A DNA stretch of 8,866 bases, taken from an uncultured Chloroflexota bacterium. GTDB taxonomy: Bacteria > Chloroflexota > Anaerolineae > Anaerolineales > Villigracilaceae. The stretch covers positions 1 through 8,866 of the forward strand of contig CAILWD010000193.1 in assembly GCA_903837815.1 (NCBI GenBank), written 5' to 3'. Both the position numbers and the translations under genes were made by a program. The notes under the pieces are model-generated. The model ran no database searches. It saw only the letters and a program-made list of their open reading frames with translations, and had not been told where the DNA came from. Shown in pieces: positions 1 to 5,438 of the stretch; positions within the stretch are counted from its first letter, which is position 1; every line of letters starts with the position of its first letter.

Positions 1-231
1 GCCATGCTGAGACTCGCGAGAGGGGAGGGGATGTCCATCGAATATCGCCCGCCCAATGTCGGCGAAGAATTCGACGAGGCGTTTCTTACTTCGAGCTCGC
101 GCGGTATCGTGCCGATTGTTTCGATTGACGGAAATCCAGTAGGGGAGGGGAAAGCGGGGGAGTGGACAAAAAGGCTGATGAAGGCGTATCGGGAGTATGT
201 GGAGAGGAAAGCAGAGGAGGTTGGTAATTGA
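1..231 (+). CDS. Aminotransferase class IV (branched-chain / D-amino-acid transaminase type), 3' end only
   Basis: Only the last 76 residues are in the window. The reading frame is open to base 1, so the gene starts upstream; the internal ATG at base 4 is not the start. The C-terminal signature of fold-type IV PLP aminotransferases is clear: an EAFLTSSSRGIVPIVSIDG segment, then a G-x-G-K-x-G turn (VGEGKAGEWT), then a closing helix (RLMKAYREYV). In this family the S-S-S/R-G-I-V-P region helps bind the PLP phosphate and substrate carboxylate. The reaction would be transfer of an amino group between an amino acid and a 2-oxo acid in the cytoplasm. Branched-chain (IlvE), D-amino acid and aminodeoxychorismate lyase members cannot be separated from this fragment, because the catalytic lysine lies upstream. 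The stop codon is 10 bp from the stop of the convergent recombinase. Confidence 0.85.
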   Translation, partial: AMLRLARGEGMSIEYRPPNVGEEFDEAFLTSSSRGIVPIVSIDGNPVGEGKAGEWTKRLMKAYREYVERKAEEVGN

Positions 232-241
232 TAAGTGGAGA

Positions 242-1153
242 TTATTTCTTTTTGTTGAAGATTTCATCGTAGGCTTTGTCAGCTTCACTGCCAAAATGGG
301 CATAGCGATTGGTGGTGGTGATGCTTTCATGCCTGGCGAGCTCTTGCGATAACTTCAGGTTTCCTTTTGCCAGATAAGTCATTGTGACAAAATAGTGGCG
401 GAAATCGTGAATACGGACTTCGTTTCTCCCCACGCCAGCCTCTTCAATGCGCGACTTGATGGCTTTCCACATACCGCCAGTTGTGATTGGGCGGATTTTT
501 TTGCTTGCGCGGATGTCATGGCGGGCAAAAAGGGGCTGGGAGCCAAGCGGAATGCGGGAATTTGGGTCAACAACAGCCCTTGCGTGTAGGTAAGCCTTCA
601 AAGCCTCTAGTGAGCGAGTGGAGAAACGAATCACAGCCTGTTTGTCGCCCTTGCCAATAATTATGGCTCGTCCTTCCATCCAATCAATGTCGCCGCGTTT
701 GAGAGCGCAGGCTTCGGATATCCGTAAACCAGTATCCACAAGGGTCAGGACAAAGGCTCGATCACGCAGCGCTTCAAGATTCGCGCTGAGCGATGCCGAA
801 GCGCCCATATTCAACGCTTCACAATAGACGATGACTTTCTCCACAGCCTCGCGATTGAAATTGGTAATGCGTTTGCCCTGATTGCGTGTGTAGTGTTTGG
901 TGGCGTCCTTCAACTCGTACGGATTACAGGCTTTGTGGAAGGCATAAAACTGGCGAACCGCCGTGCCAAAAATCCCTTTTGTGGAAGGGGACTTCGATTT
1001 GATGGCAACAAGAAATTTCTTATACGCATCCAAACTTAGTTCCGCGTCTTCGCCAACGATTTGCATAAACCTGTTAAGCGCGAAGCGATAGGCGGAAATT
1101 GTGCGCGGCGAACGGTCAAGAGTGTCGAGAAAGTCTTTTATCTTTGTTTTCAT
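242..1153 (-). CDS. Tyrosine recombinase / integrase (XerC/XerD-like), 303 aa
   Basis: This enzyme carries out site-specific DNA strand exchange through a phosphotyrosine intermediate. The N-terminal SAM-like core-binding domain is at about residues 1-85 and the catalytic domain at about 97-300. All catalytic residues are visible: R144 (DTGLRISEA), K168 (GKGDK), H249 and R252 (IHDFRH), H275 (LARHES) and the nucleophile Y284 (NRYAHF). R-K and H-Y spacings match XerD. The length is normal for Xer-type enzymes (about 300 aa). An upstream ATG would give 411 aa, but the extra 108 residues are low complexity and cross the promoter. The start at 1153 lies about 13 nt after the expected transcription start of a perfect sigma-70 promoter, with only a weak GGA as ribosome site. 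No excisionase, relaxase, phage or transposition gene is present, so its role (dif-type resolution, lone integrase or relic of an island) is open. Confidence 0.92.
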   Translation of the reverse strand: MKTKIKDFLDTLDRSPRTISAYRFALNRFMQIVGEDAELSLDAYKKFLVAIKSKSPSTKGIFGTAVRQFYAFHKACNPYELKDATKHYTRNQGKRITNFNREAVEKVIVYCEALNMGASASLSANLEALRDRAFVLTLVDTGLRISEACALKRGDIDWMEGRAIIIGKGDKQAVIRFSTRSLEALKAYLHARAVVDPNSRIPLGSQPLFARHDIRASKKIRPITTGGMWKAIKSRIEEAGVGRNEVRIHDFRHYFVTMTYLAKGNLKLSQELARHESITTTNRYAHFGSEADKAYDEIFNKKK

Positions 1154-1188
1154 ATCATTCCATGTAATAAGAATTATATCGAATGATA
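1153..1188. repeat. 8-bp inverted repeat around the recombinase -10 box and start codon
   Basis: TATCATTC (1153-1160) and GAATGATA (1181-1188) are perfect inverted copies with 20 bp between them. They enclose the -10 hexamer (1173-1178) and the predicted transcription start, and the left arm touches the ATG. Only the left arm would be transcribed, so an RNA hairpin is unlikely. A DNA-level role such as an operator or recombinase-binding arms is an inference. Confidence 0.45.
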
Positions 1189-1201
1189 GAGAGATTGTCA
1201 A
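1173..1201 (-). promoter_or_regulatory. Consensus sigma-70 promoter of the recombinase gene
   Basis: Read on the minus strand, TTGACA (1201-1196) and TATAAT (1178-1173) are separated by exactly 17 bp. Both hexamers match the housekeeping consensus perfectly. The expected transcription start is near 1166, leaving a leader of only about 13 nt before the ATG at 1153. This fixes the recombinase start codon and implies strong expression unless a repressor acts here. Confidence 0.8.
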
Positions 1202-1495
1202 GGAACGACGCTCCTCTGCTCCCCTGCTAGGAAAAAGGTTGATGGTCAAAAGTCGAAGGTCGGGTATCGCAGAGACAAAAAAGGCGGAAGGATTTTTTTC
1301 ACGCGAAGCGTTCATCCTTCCGCCTTTATCCTTGCCTTTGCCCCCTCTGCCCCACTTGCTTGCGGACGGAGGACGACGGTTTTGACTGCAATCGTCTGTC
1401 CACCGCCCCAAGATCCCCTTCGGGTGTAAAATTGCGGACTTCACGCAGAGCGCAGTCGAAGCGTCTTCAGTGTTCATCCTTCATCTTTTCCCTTC
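1202..1495. other. Non-coding stretch between the recombinase promoter and the phosphate permease
   Basis: I see no believable gene here; the open frames in it are low complexity or overlap real genes. It holds the 14-bp inverted repeat and two versions of one unit: CGAAGCGT directly followed by TCATCCTTC (1304-1320), and CGAAGCGT (1457-1464) and TCATCCTTC (1474-1482) separated by 9 nt. The ACGCAGAGCGCAGTCGAAGCG part (1443-1463) resembles dispersed bacterial repeats of the CTTCGACTGCGCTC kind, judged by eye. I see no convincing promoter or Shine-Dalgarno sequence for the permease. Confidence 0.5.
1277..1327 (-). terminator. 14-bp perfect inverted repeat, terminator-like on the minus strand
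   Basis: AAAGGCGGAAGGAT (1280-1293) pairs perfectly with ATCCTTCCGCCTTT (1314-1327) across a 20-nt loop. The loop itself holds a small ACGC-GAA-GCGT hairpin (1301-1311). On the minus strand the stem runs into six T (complement of 1277-1282), which is intrinsic-terminator form. On the plus strand no T tract follows. No minus-strand gene lies just upstream, so it may insulate the recombinase promoter from antisense transcripts, or be a dispersed repeat. Confidence 0.5.
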
Positions 1496-2482
1496 ATGCC
1501 GCCCATCATCCTCGTCATCATCGGCCTTTCCCTCTTCTTCGGCTTCCTCAACGGTATGCACGACTCCCGCAACGTGGTCTCGACCATGGTTTCCTCACGG
1601 GCGTATTCTCCGCGTGTGGCGCTGGGCGTGACCATCCTTGCGGAGTTTTCGGGACCGTTCATTTTCGGCTCGGCGGTGGCGAATACCATCGGGCGCGGAA
1701 TCGCAGAACCGTCTGCAATCAGCCTGCGGGTGATTTTGGTGGCATTGCTTGGAGCGGTACTCTGGAATCTTGTCACCTGGAAGTTGAAAATCCCCAGCAG
1801 TTCATCCCACGCGCTGATTGGCGGAATCGTCGGCGCGGTGTCTGCAGGAGTTGGCGTTCATGCGGTTCAAATGGACGGATTGTTGAAAATCTTGATTTCT
1901 CTCTTCGCCTCCCCCATCATCGGCTTCATCTTCGGGTTTGTCGTGCTAAAAATTGTCTTGGCCCTGTGTGCGGATTCAACGCCCGGCATTAACCGCTTCT
2001 TCAAGAAGAGTCAACTTGCCACCGCCCTCGCATTGGGACTGAGTCACGGCAGCAACGACGGTCAAAAGACGATGGGCATCATCACGCTGGCGCTGGTCAC
2101 GGGTGGATATTTGAAATCGTTCGTTGTCCCGCTTTGGGTGATGGCGATCTGCGCCGGCGCGTTGACTTTTGGCACTGCCGTCGGCGGCTGGCTGTTGATC
2201 CGCAAACCGGGCGGCAGTTTCTACAAAATTCGCCCAGTGGACGGTTTTTCCACGCAACTCACGTCCGCCATTACCGTGATTATGGCCTCCCTCGTCGGTG
2301 GACCCGTCAGCGCCACGCAGGTTATCAATACCGCCATCATGGGCGTCGGCACGGCGGAACGGGCGAACAAAGTCCGCTGGGGAATTGCAAAGGACATCAT
2401 CTCGGCATGGATATTAACAATTCCTGCCACGGCTCTCGTCGCGGCGGGGATTTATCGGTTGGCGATTTACTACCTTCCGTAG
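1496..2482 (+). CDS. pit: Inorganic phosphate transporter, PiT family
   Basis: This is an integral membrane permease for inorganic phosphate (or metal-phosphate), driven by a cation gradient in this family. The 328 residues are almost wholly hydrophobic segments separated by short loops. The two inverted PiT signature repeats are present: GFLNGMHDSRN (residues 16-26) and GLSHGSNDGQKTMG (181-194), with the conserved Asn-x-x-Asp pattern in each. The paired SSSSHALIG (101-109) and GGPVSATQV (268-276) loops are also typical. The length matches the shorter bacterial and archaeal members. The start at 1496 places the first transmembrane helix right after Met-Pro-Pro, as in relatives, but no Shine-Dalgarno sequence precedes it (the upstream bases are pyrimidine-rich). 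The usual PhoU-like (DUF47) partner is not next door. The gene converges on the 4Fe-4S gene, 46 bp away. A sulfate permease of the same superfamily is possible but less likely. Confidence 0.93.
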   Translation: MPPIILVIIGLSLFFGFLNGMHDSRNVVSTMVSSRAYSPRVALGVTILAEFSGPFIFGSAVANTIGRGIAEPSAISLRVILVALLGAVLWNLVTWKLKIPSSSSHALIGGIVGAVSAGVGVHAVQMDGLLKILISLFASPIIGFIFGFVVLKIVLALCADSTPGINRFFKKSQLATALALGLSHGSNDGQKTMGIITLALVTGGYLKSFVVPLWVMAICAGALTFGTAVGGWLLIRKPGGSFYKIRPVDGFSTQLTSAITVIMASLVGGPVSATQVINTAIMGVGTAERANKVRWGIAKDIISAWILTIPATALVAAGIYRLAIYYLP

Positions 2483-2493
2483 ATATCTAAAGA

Positions 2494-2526
2494 TTTATCC
2501 TTCTTCCTTCATAATTCATCCTTTCC
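2494..2526. repeat. Degenerate TTYATCCTT pyrimidine repeat between convergent genes
   Basis: TTTATCCTT (2494-2502) and TTCATCCTT (2515-2523) sit in a C/T-rich spacer with a further CTTCCTTCAT in between. The same 9-mers occur upstream of the permease at 1311, 1325 and 1473, always outside genes. There is no GC-rich hairpin here, so I see no intrinsic terminator between the two convergent genes. Confidence 0.45.
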
Positions 2527-2528
2527 CA

Positions 2529-3335
2529 TTACCAAATCCCTGCCGCTTCCTTTACCATCTCGCGCGGATGCAGGGAGATCGCGTCCTTGTTACAACTGGC
2601 GCGGCAGACTCCGCAGCCGTAACAGGCTGTCGGGTCAATCATCACCTTTTTGTCGTTCGACGAATATCGGATCGCTCCGTACTGGCACTGTCTCATACAC
2701 AGGCGGCAGCCGTTGCAGGAATCCAACGAGACAGCCGCCACCCACTCGGCGCGGAACATGACGGGGTAATCCTTGCGGGCGTGCGTGATGCGGTACGCCA
2801 TGCAATCCTGGTCGCAGTTGCACAACCCGCCGATGAAGGGCGTCTTGAAAGTCCAGACCGAATGGACGAGTCCTTCCTTATCCAGCTTGCGGATGGAGTC
2901 GAGCGCGTCTTCCTTCGAGAGAATTTCGAGGCTGAACGAGTCGTCGAGCGAGTCCATCAACTGCTTGTCCATCGTCAAACCGTAGCAGTAGCGGGCGTTC
3001 ATGTTGCCAGTGGTCACGCGGCGGCAGACACAGGGCAGCCGCACCGCGCCCTGCACCATCTCGAAGATTTTTTCCACATCCTCCATCGGCACGACCTGCC
3101 CGTAGTGATCTTCTTTTTGATTGTGAGTCAACACGGGTTTTGCCAGTTTCATCAGCGGCGTGCGGCGGACAGAGTCCAACTGCTTCATGCTCTTCGGCAC
3201 GCGGACGTGGAAACCATTAAGGAATTCGGCTGAATATTTGCGCCGCTGTTTTTGGTCGAGTAAATCCCTGGAATAATTCTCCATCGTCAGGTACCACTTC
3301 TTCCCCTCTCCGTGCTGGGTGCAAAACTCACACAT
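2529..3335 (-). CDS. 4Fe-4S binding protein with two ferredoxin motifs and extra cysteine sites, 268 aa
   Basis: The specific function is not recognised. The C-terminal part is a two-cluster ferredoxin domain: C207-x2-C210-x2-C213-x3-C217 and C238-x2-C241-x2-C244-x3-C248, each expected to bind one 4Fe-4S cluster. Upstream are eight more cysteines: a C2-x2-C5 pair at the very N-terminus, C102-x-C104-R with C117, and C172-x-C174-x3-C178. The middle groups could hold another cluster or metal. No signal peptide or membrane segment is seen, so a cytoplasmic electron-transfer or Fe-S accessory role is inferred. The start at 3335 is set by an AGGAGG (3346-3341) 5 nt ahead of the ATG; a longer form starting at 3461 would translate through the leader hairpin and is rejected. 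It is divergent from the radical SAM gene, 168 bp away, a possible source of low-potential electrons for that enzyme. Confidence 0.87.
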   Translation of the reverse strand: MCEFCTQHGEGKKWYLTMENYSRDLLDQKQRRKYSAEFLNGFHVRVPKSMKQLDSVRRTPLMKLAKPVLTHNQKEDHYGQVVPMEDVEKIFEMVQGAVRLPCVCRRVTTGNMNARYCYGLTMDKQLMDSLDDSFSLEILSKEDALDSIRKLDKEGLVHSVWTFKTPFIGGLCNCDQDCMAYRITHARKDYPVMFRAEWVAAVSLDSCNGCRLCMRQCQYGAIRYSSNDKKVMIDPTACYGCGVCRASCNKDAISLHPREMVKEAAGIW

Positions 3336-3367
3336 GACTGCCTCCTGTAAATTTCTAAATTTATGCA

Positions 3368-3400
3368 AGACCCTAAAGGTTTTGAAAGCCTTTAGGGTCT
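3368..3400. repeat. 12-bp perfect palindrome (15-bp stem) in the leader of the 4Fe-4S gene
   Basis: AGACCCTAAAGG (3368-3379) pairs perfectly with CCTTTAGGGTCT (3389-3400). The stem can extend by one G-T and two A-T pairs to a TGA loop. It lies 33-65 bases upstream of the 4Fe-4S ATG. No T tract follows on either strand, so it is not a classical terminator. It may be a 5'-end mRNA structure or a dispersed palindromic element. AAATTT-CT-AAATTT (3349-3362) lies beside it. Confidence 0.7.
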
Positions 3401-3415
3401 CCACCATTTTCAACC

Positions 3416-3444
3416 AGTATAGCCACTCCCCTCCTCGTATCCAA
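3416..3444 (-). promoter_or_regulatory. Candidate promoter of the 4Fe-4S gene
   Basis: On the minus strand, TTGGAT (3444-3439), 17 bp, then TATACT (3421-3416). The -10 is good and the -35 matches only its TTG half. The predicted transcript would start near 3409, placing the 3368-3400 hairpin almost at the 5' end of a roughly 75-nt leader. Confidence 0.35.
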
Positions 3445-3468
3445 GTGACATTCGTCCTCACAAAACCC

Positions 3469-3497
3469 TTGTATAAATAGAAAATATGTTCTAAAAT
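3469..3497 (+). promoter_or_regulatory. Candidate promoter of the radical SAM gene (leaderless)
   Basis: TTGTAT (3469-3474), 17 bp, TAAAAT (3492-3497). The -10 is 6 nt from the ATG at 3504, so transcription would start at or next to the start codon. No Shine-Dalgarno sequence is present, which agrees with leaderless translation. The -35 match is weak. Confidence 0.35.
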
Positions 3498-3503
3498 TGT
3501 CTC

Positions 3504-4655
3504 ATGGACTCGGTAGAAACTCTCAGACTACTGGCATCCCAAATGTCTTTCGAGGCAGATGGCGAACCTTCGCCCGCCGCCCCAGCCTGTTTCAGTCCAA
3601 GAGAGCGGGATCAAGCCTTCGTCCACCCTGCCCAACTCCCGAACGGACAAAAGGTGATGTTGCTTAAGACCCTGCTTAGTTCGGTCTGTGAGCGTGATTG
3701 CTTCTATTGTCCTTTTCGCGCCGGGCGGGACTTCCGCCGCGCCACCTTCAAACCCGACGAGTTTGCGAATCTGTTCGCGAAGTTGTCGGCGGCGAACATG
3801 GCTGAGGGTGTGTTCCTCAGTTCCGGGGTGGCGGGCGGTGGAATCCGCTCGATGGATAAGCTCATCGCCACAGCCGAAATCCTGCGCGGCAAATATCAGT
3901 ACCGGGGATATGTCCACTTGAAGATCATGCCAGGCTCTGAGAAGGAGCAGGTCTTCCGCGCCATGCAACTGGCTGACCGAGTCTCGGTCAATCTCGAAGC
4001 GCCGAATACGGGGCGGCTCGCCAGACTTGCGCCACGCAAGGTTTTCTTCGAGGAATTGCTGGAACCGTTGAAATGGGCGGAGGAATTCCGCCGCACCGTC
4101 CCCGCTTACAGGTTTTGGAAGGGACGCGCCCCTTCAACTGTTACCCAGTTTGTGGCGGGCGGCGCTGACGAAAGCGACCTCGAATTGCTGGCCACAACCG
4201 AATGGCTAAACAAAAACGTCAAGTTGAAACGTGCCTACTTTTCCGCTTTCCACCCGATTCCTGATACTCCGCTCGAGAACAAATCCCCCACCGATCCCAT
4301 GCGCGAACACCGCCTGTATCAGGCTTCGTTTTTACTCCGCGATTACGGCTTCGACCTCGAAGACCTGCCCTTTGCCGAGGGAGACAACCTGCCTCTCTGC
4401 ACCGATCCCAAACTGGCTTGGGCACAGATGAATTTACTGGAACAGCCAATTGAAATTAATAAAGCAGAAAAGCGGGAACTGCTTCGTGTGCCGGGCATCG
4501 GCTTGAAAGGCGCCGAGGCGATTCTCAAGGCAAGGCGGATTAATCGTTTGCGCGATCTATCCATGTTGAAGAAGCTGGGGATTCTTTCCGAGCGCGCCGC
4601 ACCATATATTTTATTGGACGGCAGAAGGGCAATTCGTCAGACGGCAATGTTTTAG
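3504..4655 (+). CDS. Putative DNA modification/repair radical SAM protein with C-terminal helix-hairpin-helix, 383 aa
   Basis: This is a radical SAM enzyme: the C62-x3-C66-x2-C69 motif (CERDCFYC) would bind the 4Fe-4S cluster that cleaves S-adenosylmethionine to a 5'-deoxyadenosyl radical. The TIM-barrel-like core spans about residues 50-290, with GVFLSSGVAGGG (102-113) matching the glycine-rich SAM-binding strand. The C-terminal region (about 318-372) has a DPKLAWAQ segment, then INKAEKRELLRVPGIGLKGA, a helix-hairpin-helix DNA-binding motif, and a second helical repeat ending in ILLDGR. This order matches, from memory, the family named putative DNA modification/repair radical SAM protein, typically about 400 aa and often beside a uracil-DNA-glycosylase-superfamily gene. 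No such partner is in this window. The substrate is unknown; DNA or nucleic acid is inferred from the HhH. The start agrees with the family's MD-x-x-x-x-L-x-x-L-A N-terminus. Confidence 0.9.
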   Translation: MDSVETLRLLASQMSFEADGEPSPAAPACFSPRERDQAFVHPAQLPNGQKVMLLKTLLSSVCERDCFYCPFRAGRDFRRATFKPDEFANLFAKLSAANMAEGVFLSSGVAGGGIRSMDKLIATAEILRGKYQYRGYVHLKIMPGSEKEQVFRAMQLADRVSVNLEAPNTGRLARLAPRKVFFEELLEPLKWAEEFRRTVPAYRFWKGRAPSTVTQFVAGGADESDLELLATTEWLNKNVKLKRAYFSAFHPIPDTPLENKSPTDPMREHRLYQASFLLRDYGFDLEDLPFAEGDNLPLCTDPKLAWAQMNLLEQPIEINKAEKRELLRVPGIGLKGAEAILKARRINRLRDLSMLKKLGILSERAAPYILLDGRRAIRQTAMF

Positions 4656-4688
4656 GACGTTCCCGCCCTACCGCGAGAAACATATCTT

Positions 4689-4716
4689 ATCTTAAAATAA
4701 TTCGATATTTTAAGAT
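4689..4716. repeat. 11-bp AT-rich inverted repeat downstream of the radical SAM gene
   Basis: ATCTTAAAATA (4689-4699) pairs perfectly with TATTTTAAGAT (4706-4716) around a 6-nt loop. No T tract follows, so it is a weak terminator candidate. It ends 7 bp before the predicted -35 box of the next gene, a position fitting an operator. Either role is inference. Confidence 0.45.
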
Positions 4717-4718
4717 GG

Positions 4719-4751
4719 AACCATTGTCATATGGTTTATTGACGCTATACT
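4719..4751 (+). promoter_or_regulatory. Promoter of the SET gene with an overlapping palindrome
   Basis: TTGTCA (4724-4729), 16 bp, TATACT (4746-4751), each 5 of 6 matches to consensus. The palindrome AACCAT-TGTCAT-ATGGTT (4719-4736) covers the -35 box, so a dimeric repressor there would block RNA polymerase. The transcript would start near 4758, giving a leader of about 65 nt to the ATG at 4823. Confidence 0.5.
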
Positions 4752-4822
4752 AAAATACGACAATGGGACTGAGTCCACTGCGGCGCGGCAAGTTTATTGC
4801 TATGACAAGACAAGGAGAACGC

Positions 4823-5314
4823 ATGATGGTAACAACAATGGAAATGCTTTCGATACGAACGGAAAATAAATTTAGAACTCTGGTTACGAAACAGGCTTAC
4901 AAAAAGGGAGAGATGATTTGCCCCATTCCCAGTGAGAACATGGTGGACAAGCCCAATCGGTTCACGGTGCAAATTGGAAAAGACAGGCATACCCATGTTG
5001 GCAAACTGGCGGCGTTGAATCATTCCTGCGATCCCAATGTAATCCTCGACACAGAGCGCATGTTCATGATGGCACGACGCGATATTGCCAAGGGTGAAGA
5101 ACTTTCCTTTTTCTACCCAGCCACGGAATGGGAGATGCAGGCTCCGTTCATCTGCCTATGCGGATCGGCGAACTGCATTCACGTGGTGGCTGGCGCGCGC
5201 TTCCTGCCGCTCTCCACGCTGGAAATGCATTACCTCAGCCCGCACATCCGTGAGATGATGATCGAACTGCTCAACAACACCGAACTGCATTTGAAGAAGC
5301 TGCAGGAAGCGTAA
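4823..5314 (+). CDS. SET-domain protein-lysine methyltransferase with post-SET zinc motif, 163 aa
   Basis: This is a predicted SAM-dependent lysine N-methyltransferase. The C-terminal half of the SET fold is clear: N66-H-S-C-D-P-N72 (LNHSCDPN), the SAM-binding and active-site knot, then ARRDIAKGEELSFFYP (84-99), the usual G-E-E-L segment leading to the catalytic aromatic position. It is followed by a post-SET motif C111-x-C113-x4-C118 (CLCGSANC). In known SET proteins these three cysteines and the NHSC cysteine (C69 here) bind one zinc ion. Residues 1-50 would carry the first SET strands. The start at 4823 is chosen for the AAGGAG (4812-4817) just upstream. An ATG at 4763 would add 20 residues but sits about 5 nt from the predicted transcription start with no ribosome site. 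The protein is small and soluble, with no targeting signal. The target protein is unknown. It has its own promoter and a terminator candidate downstream. Confidence 0.87.
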   Translation: MMVTTMEMLSIRTENKFRTLVTKQAYKKGEMICPIPSENMVDKPNRFTVQIGKDRHTHVGKLAALNHSCDPNVILDTERMFMMARRDIAKGEELSFFYPATEWEMQAPFICLCGSANCIHVVAGARFLPLSTLEMHYLSPHIREMMIELLNNTELHLKKLQEA

Positions 5315-5395
5315 AGTCAAAACGGGACTGGCATCAGACCTACTGGCTGGTTTGTGTTTGTGACACAAGACATTGCCGGGAAGGTCTGTTTTTTG

Positions 5396-5427
5396 CCCGT
5401 CAGGCTTGGGGTGACTGGGATTTTTTT
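5396..5427 (+). terminator. Candidate intrinsic terminator after the SET gene
   Basis: CCC-GTCA (5396-5402) pairs with TGAC-T-GGG (5412-5419) with one bulged T and a 9-nt loop, followed by ATTTTTTT (5420-5427). Just upstream, CAGACC (5335-5340) and GGTCTG (5383-5388, followed by six T) can also pair, enclosing a TTGTGT/ACACAA hairpin (5352-5368). One of the two structures, or both, probably ends the SET transcript. Confidence 0.5.
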
Positions 5428-5438
5428 GCAAATCAGGC

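Noticed and set aside
1154..1477. N-terminal extension of the recombinase to 411 aa from an ATG at 1477
   Set aside because: The added 108 residues are low complexity, cross the inverted repeat and the perfect promoter, and match no recombinase domain.
1360..1992. 210-codon plus-strand frame overlapping the permease
   Set aside because: It is an out-of-frame shadow; the composition is Arg/His/Cys-rich without domains, while the overlapping permease frame has full family motifs.
242..2482. Recombinase plus permease as a small integrated element
   Set aside because: I found no direct-repeat attachment sites, no tRNA, no other mobility genes and no sharp composition change by eye.
2568..3233. 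221-codon plus-strand frame opposite the 4Fe-4S gene
   Set aside because: It is antisense to a gene with two exact ferredoxin motifs and a strong ribosome site; its translation is Val/His/Ala-rich with no recognisable fold.
3336..3461. N-terminal extension of the 4Fe-4S protein to 310 aa
   Set aside because: It would translate through the palindromic hairpin; AGGAGG 5 nt before the ATG at 3335 marks the real start.
4739..4756. TTGACG (4739-4744) as -35 with TAAAAT (4751-4756) as -10
   Set aside because: The spacer is only 6 bp, too short for a sigma-70 promoter; TTGTCA/TATACT with 16 bp fits better.
4763..4822. Earlier SET start at ATG 4763
   Set aside because: It has no ribosome site and lies almost at the predicted transcription start; AAGGAG precedes the ATG at 4823.
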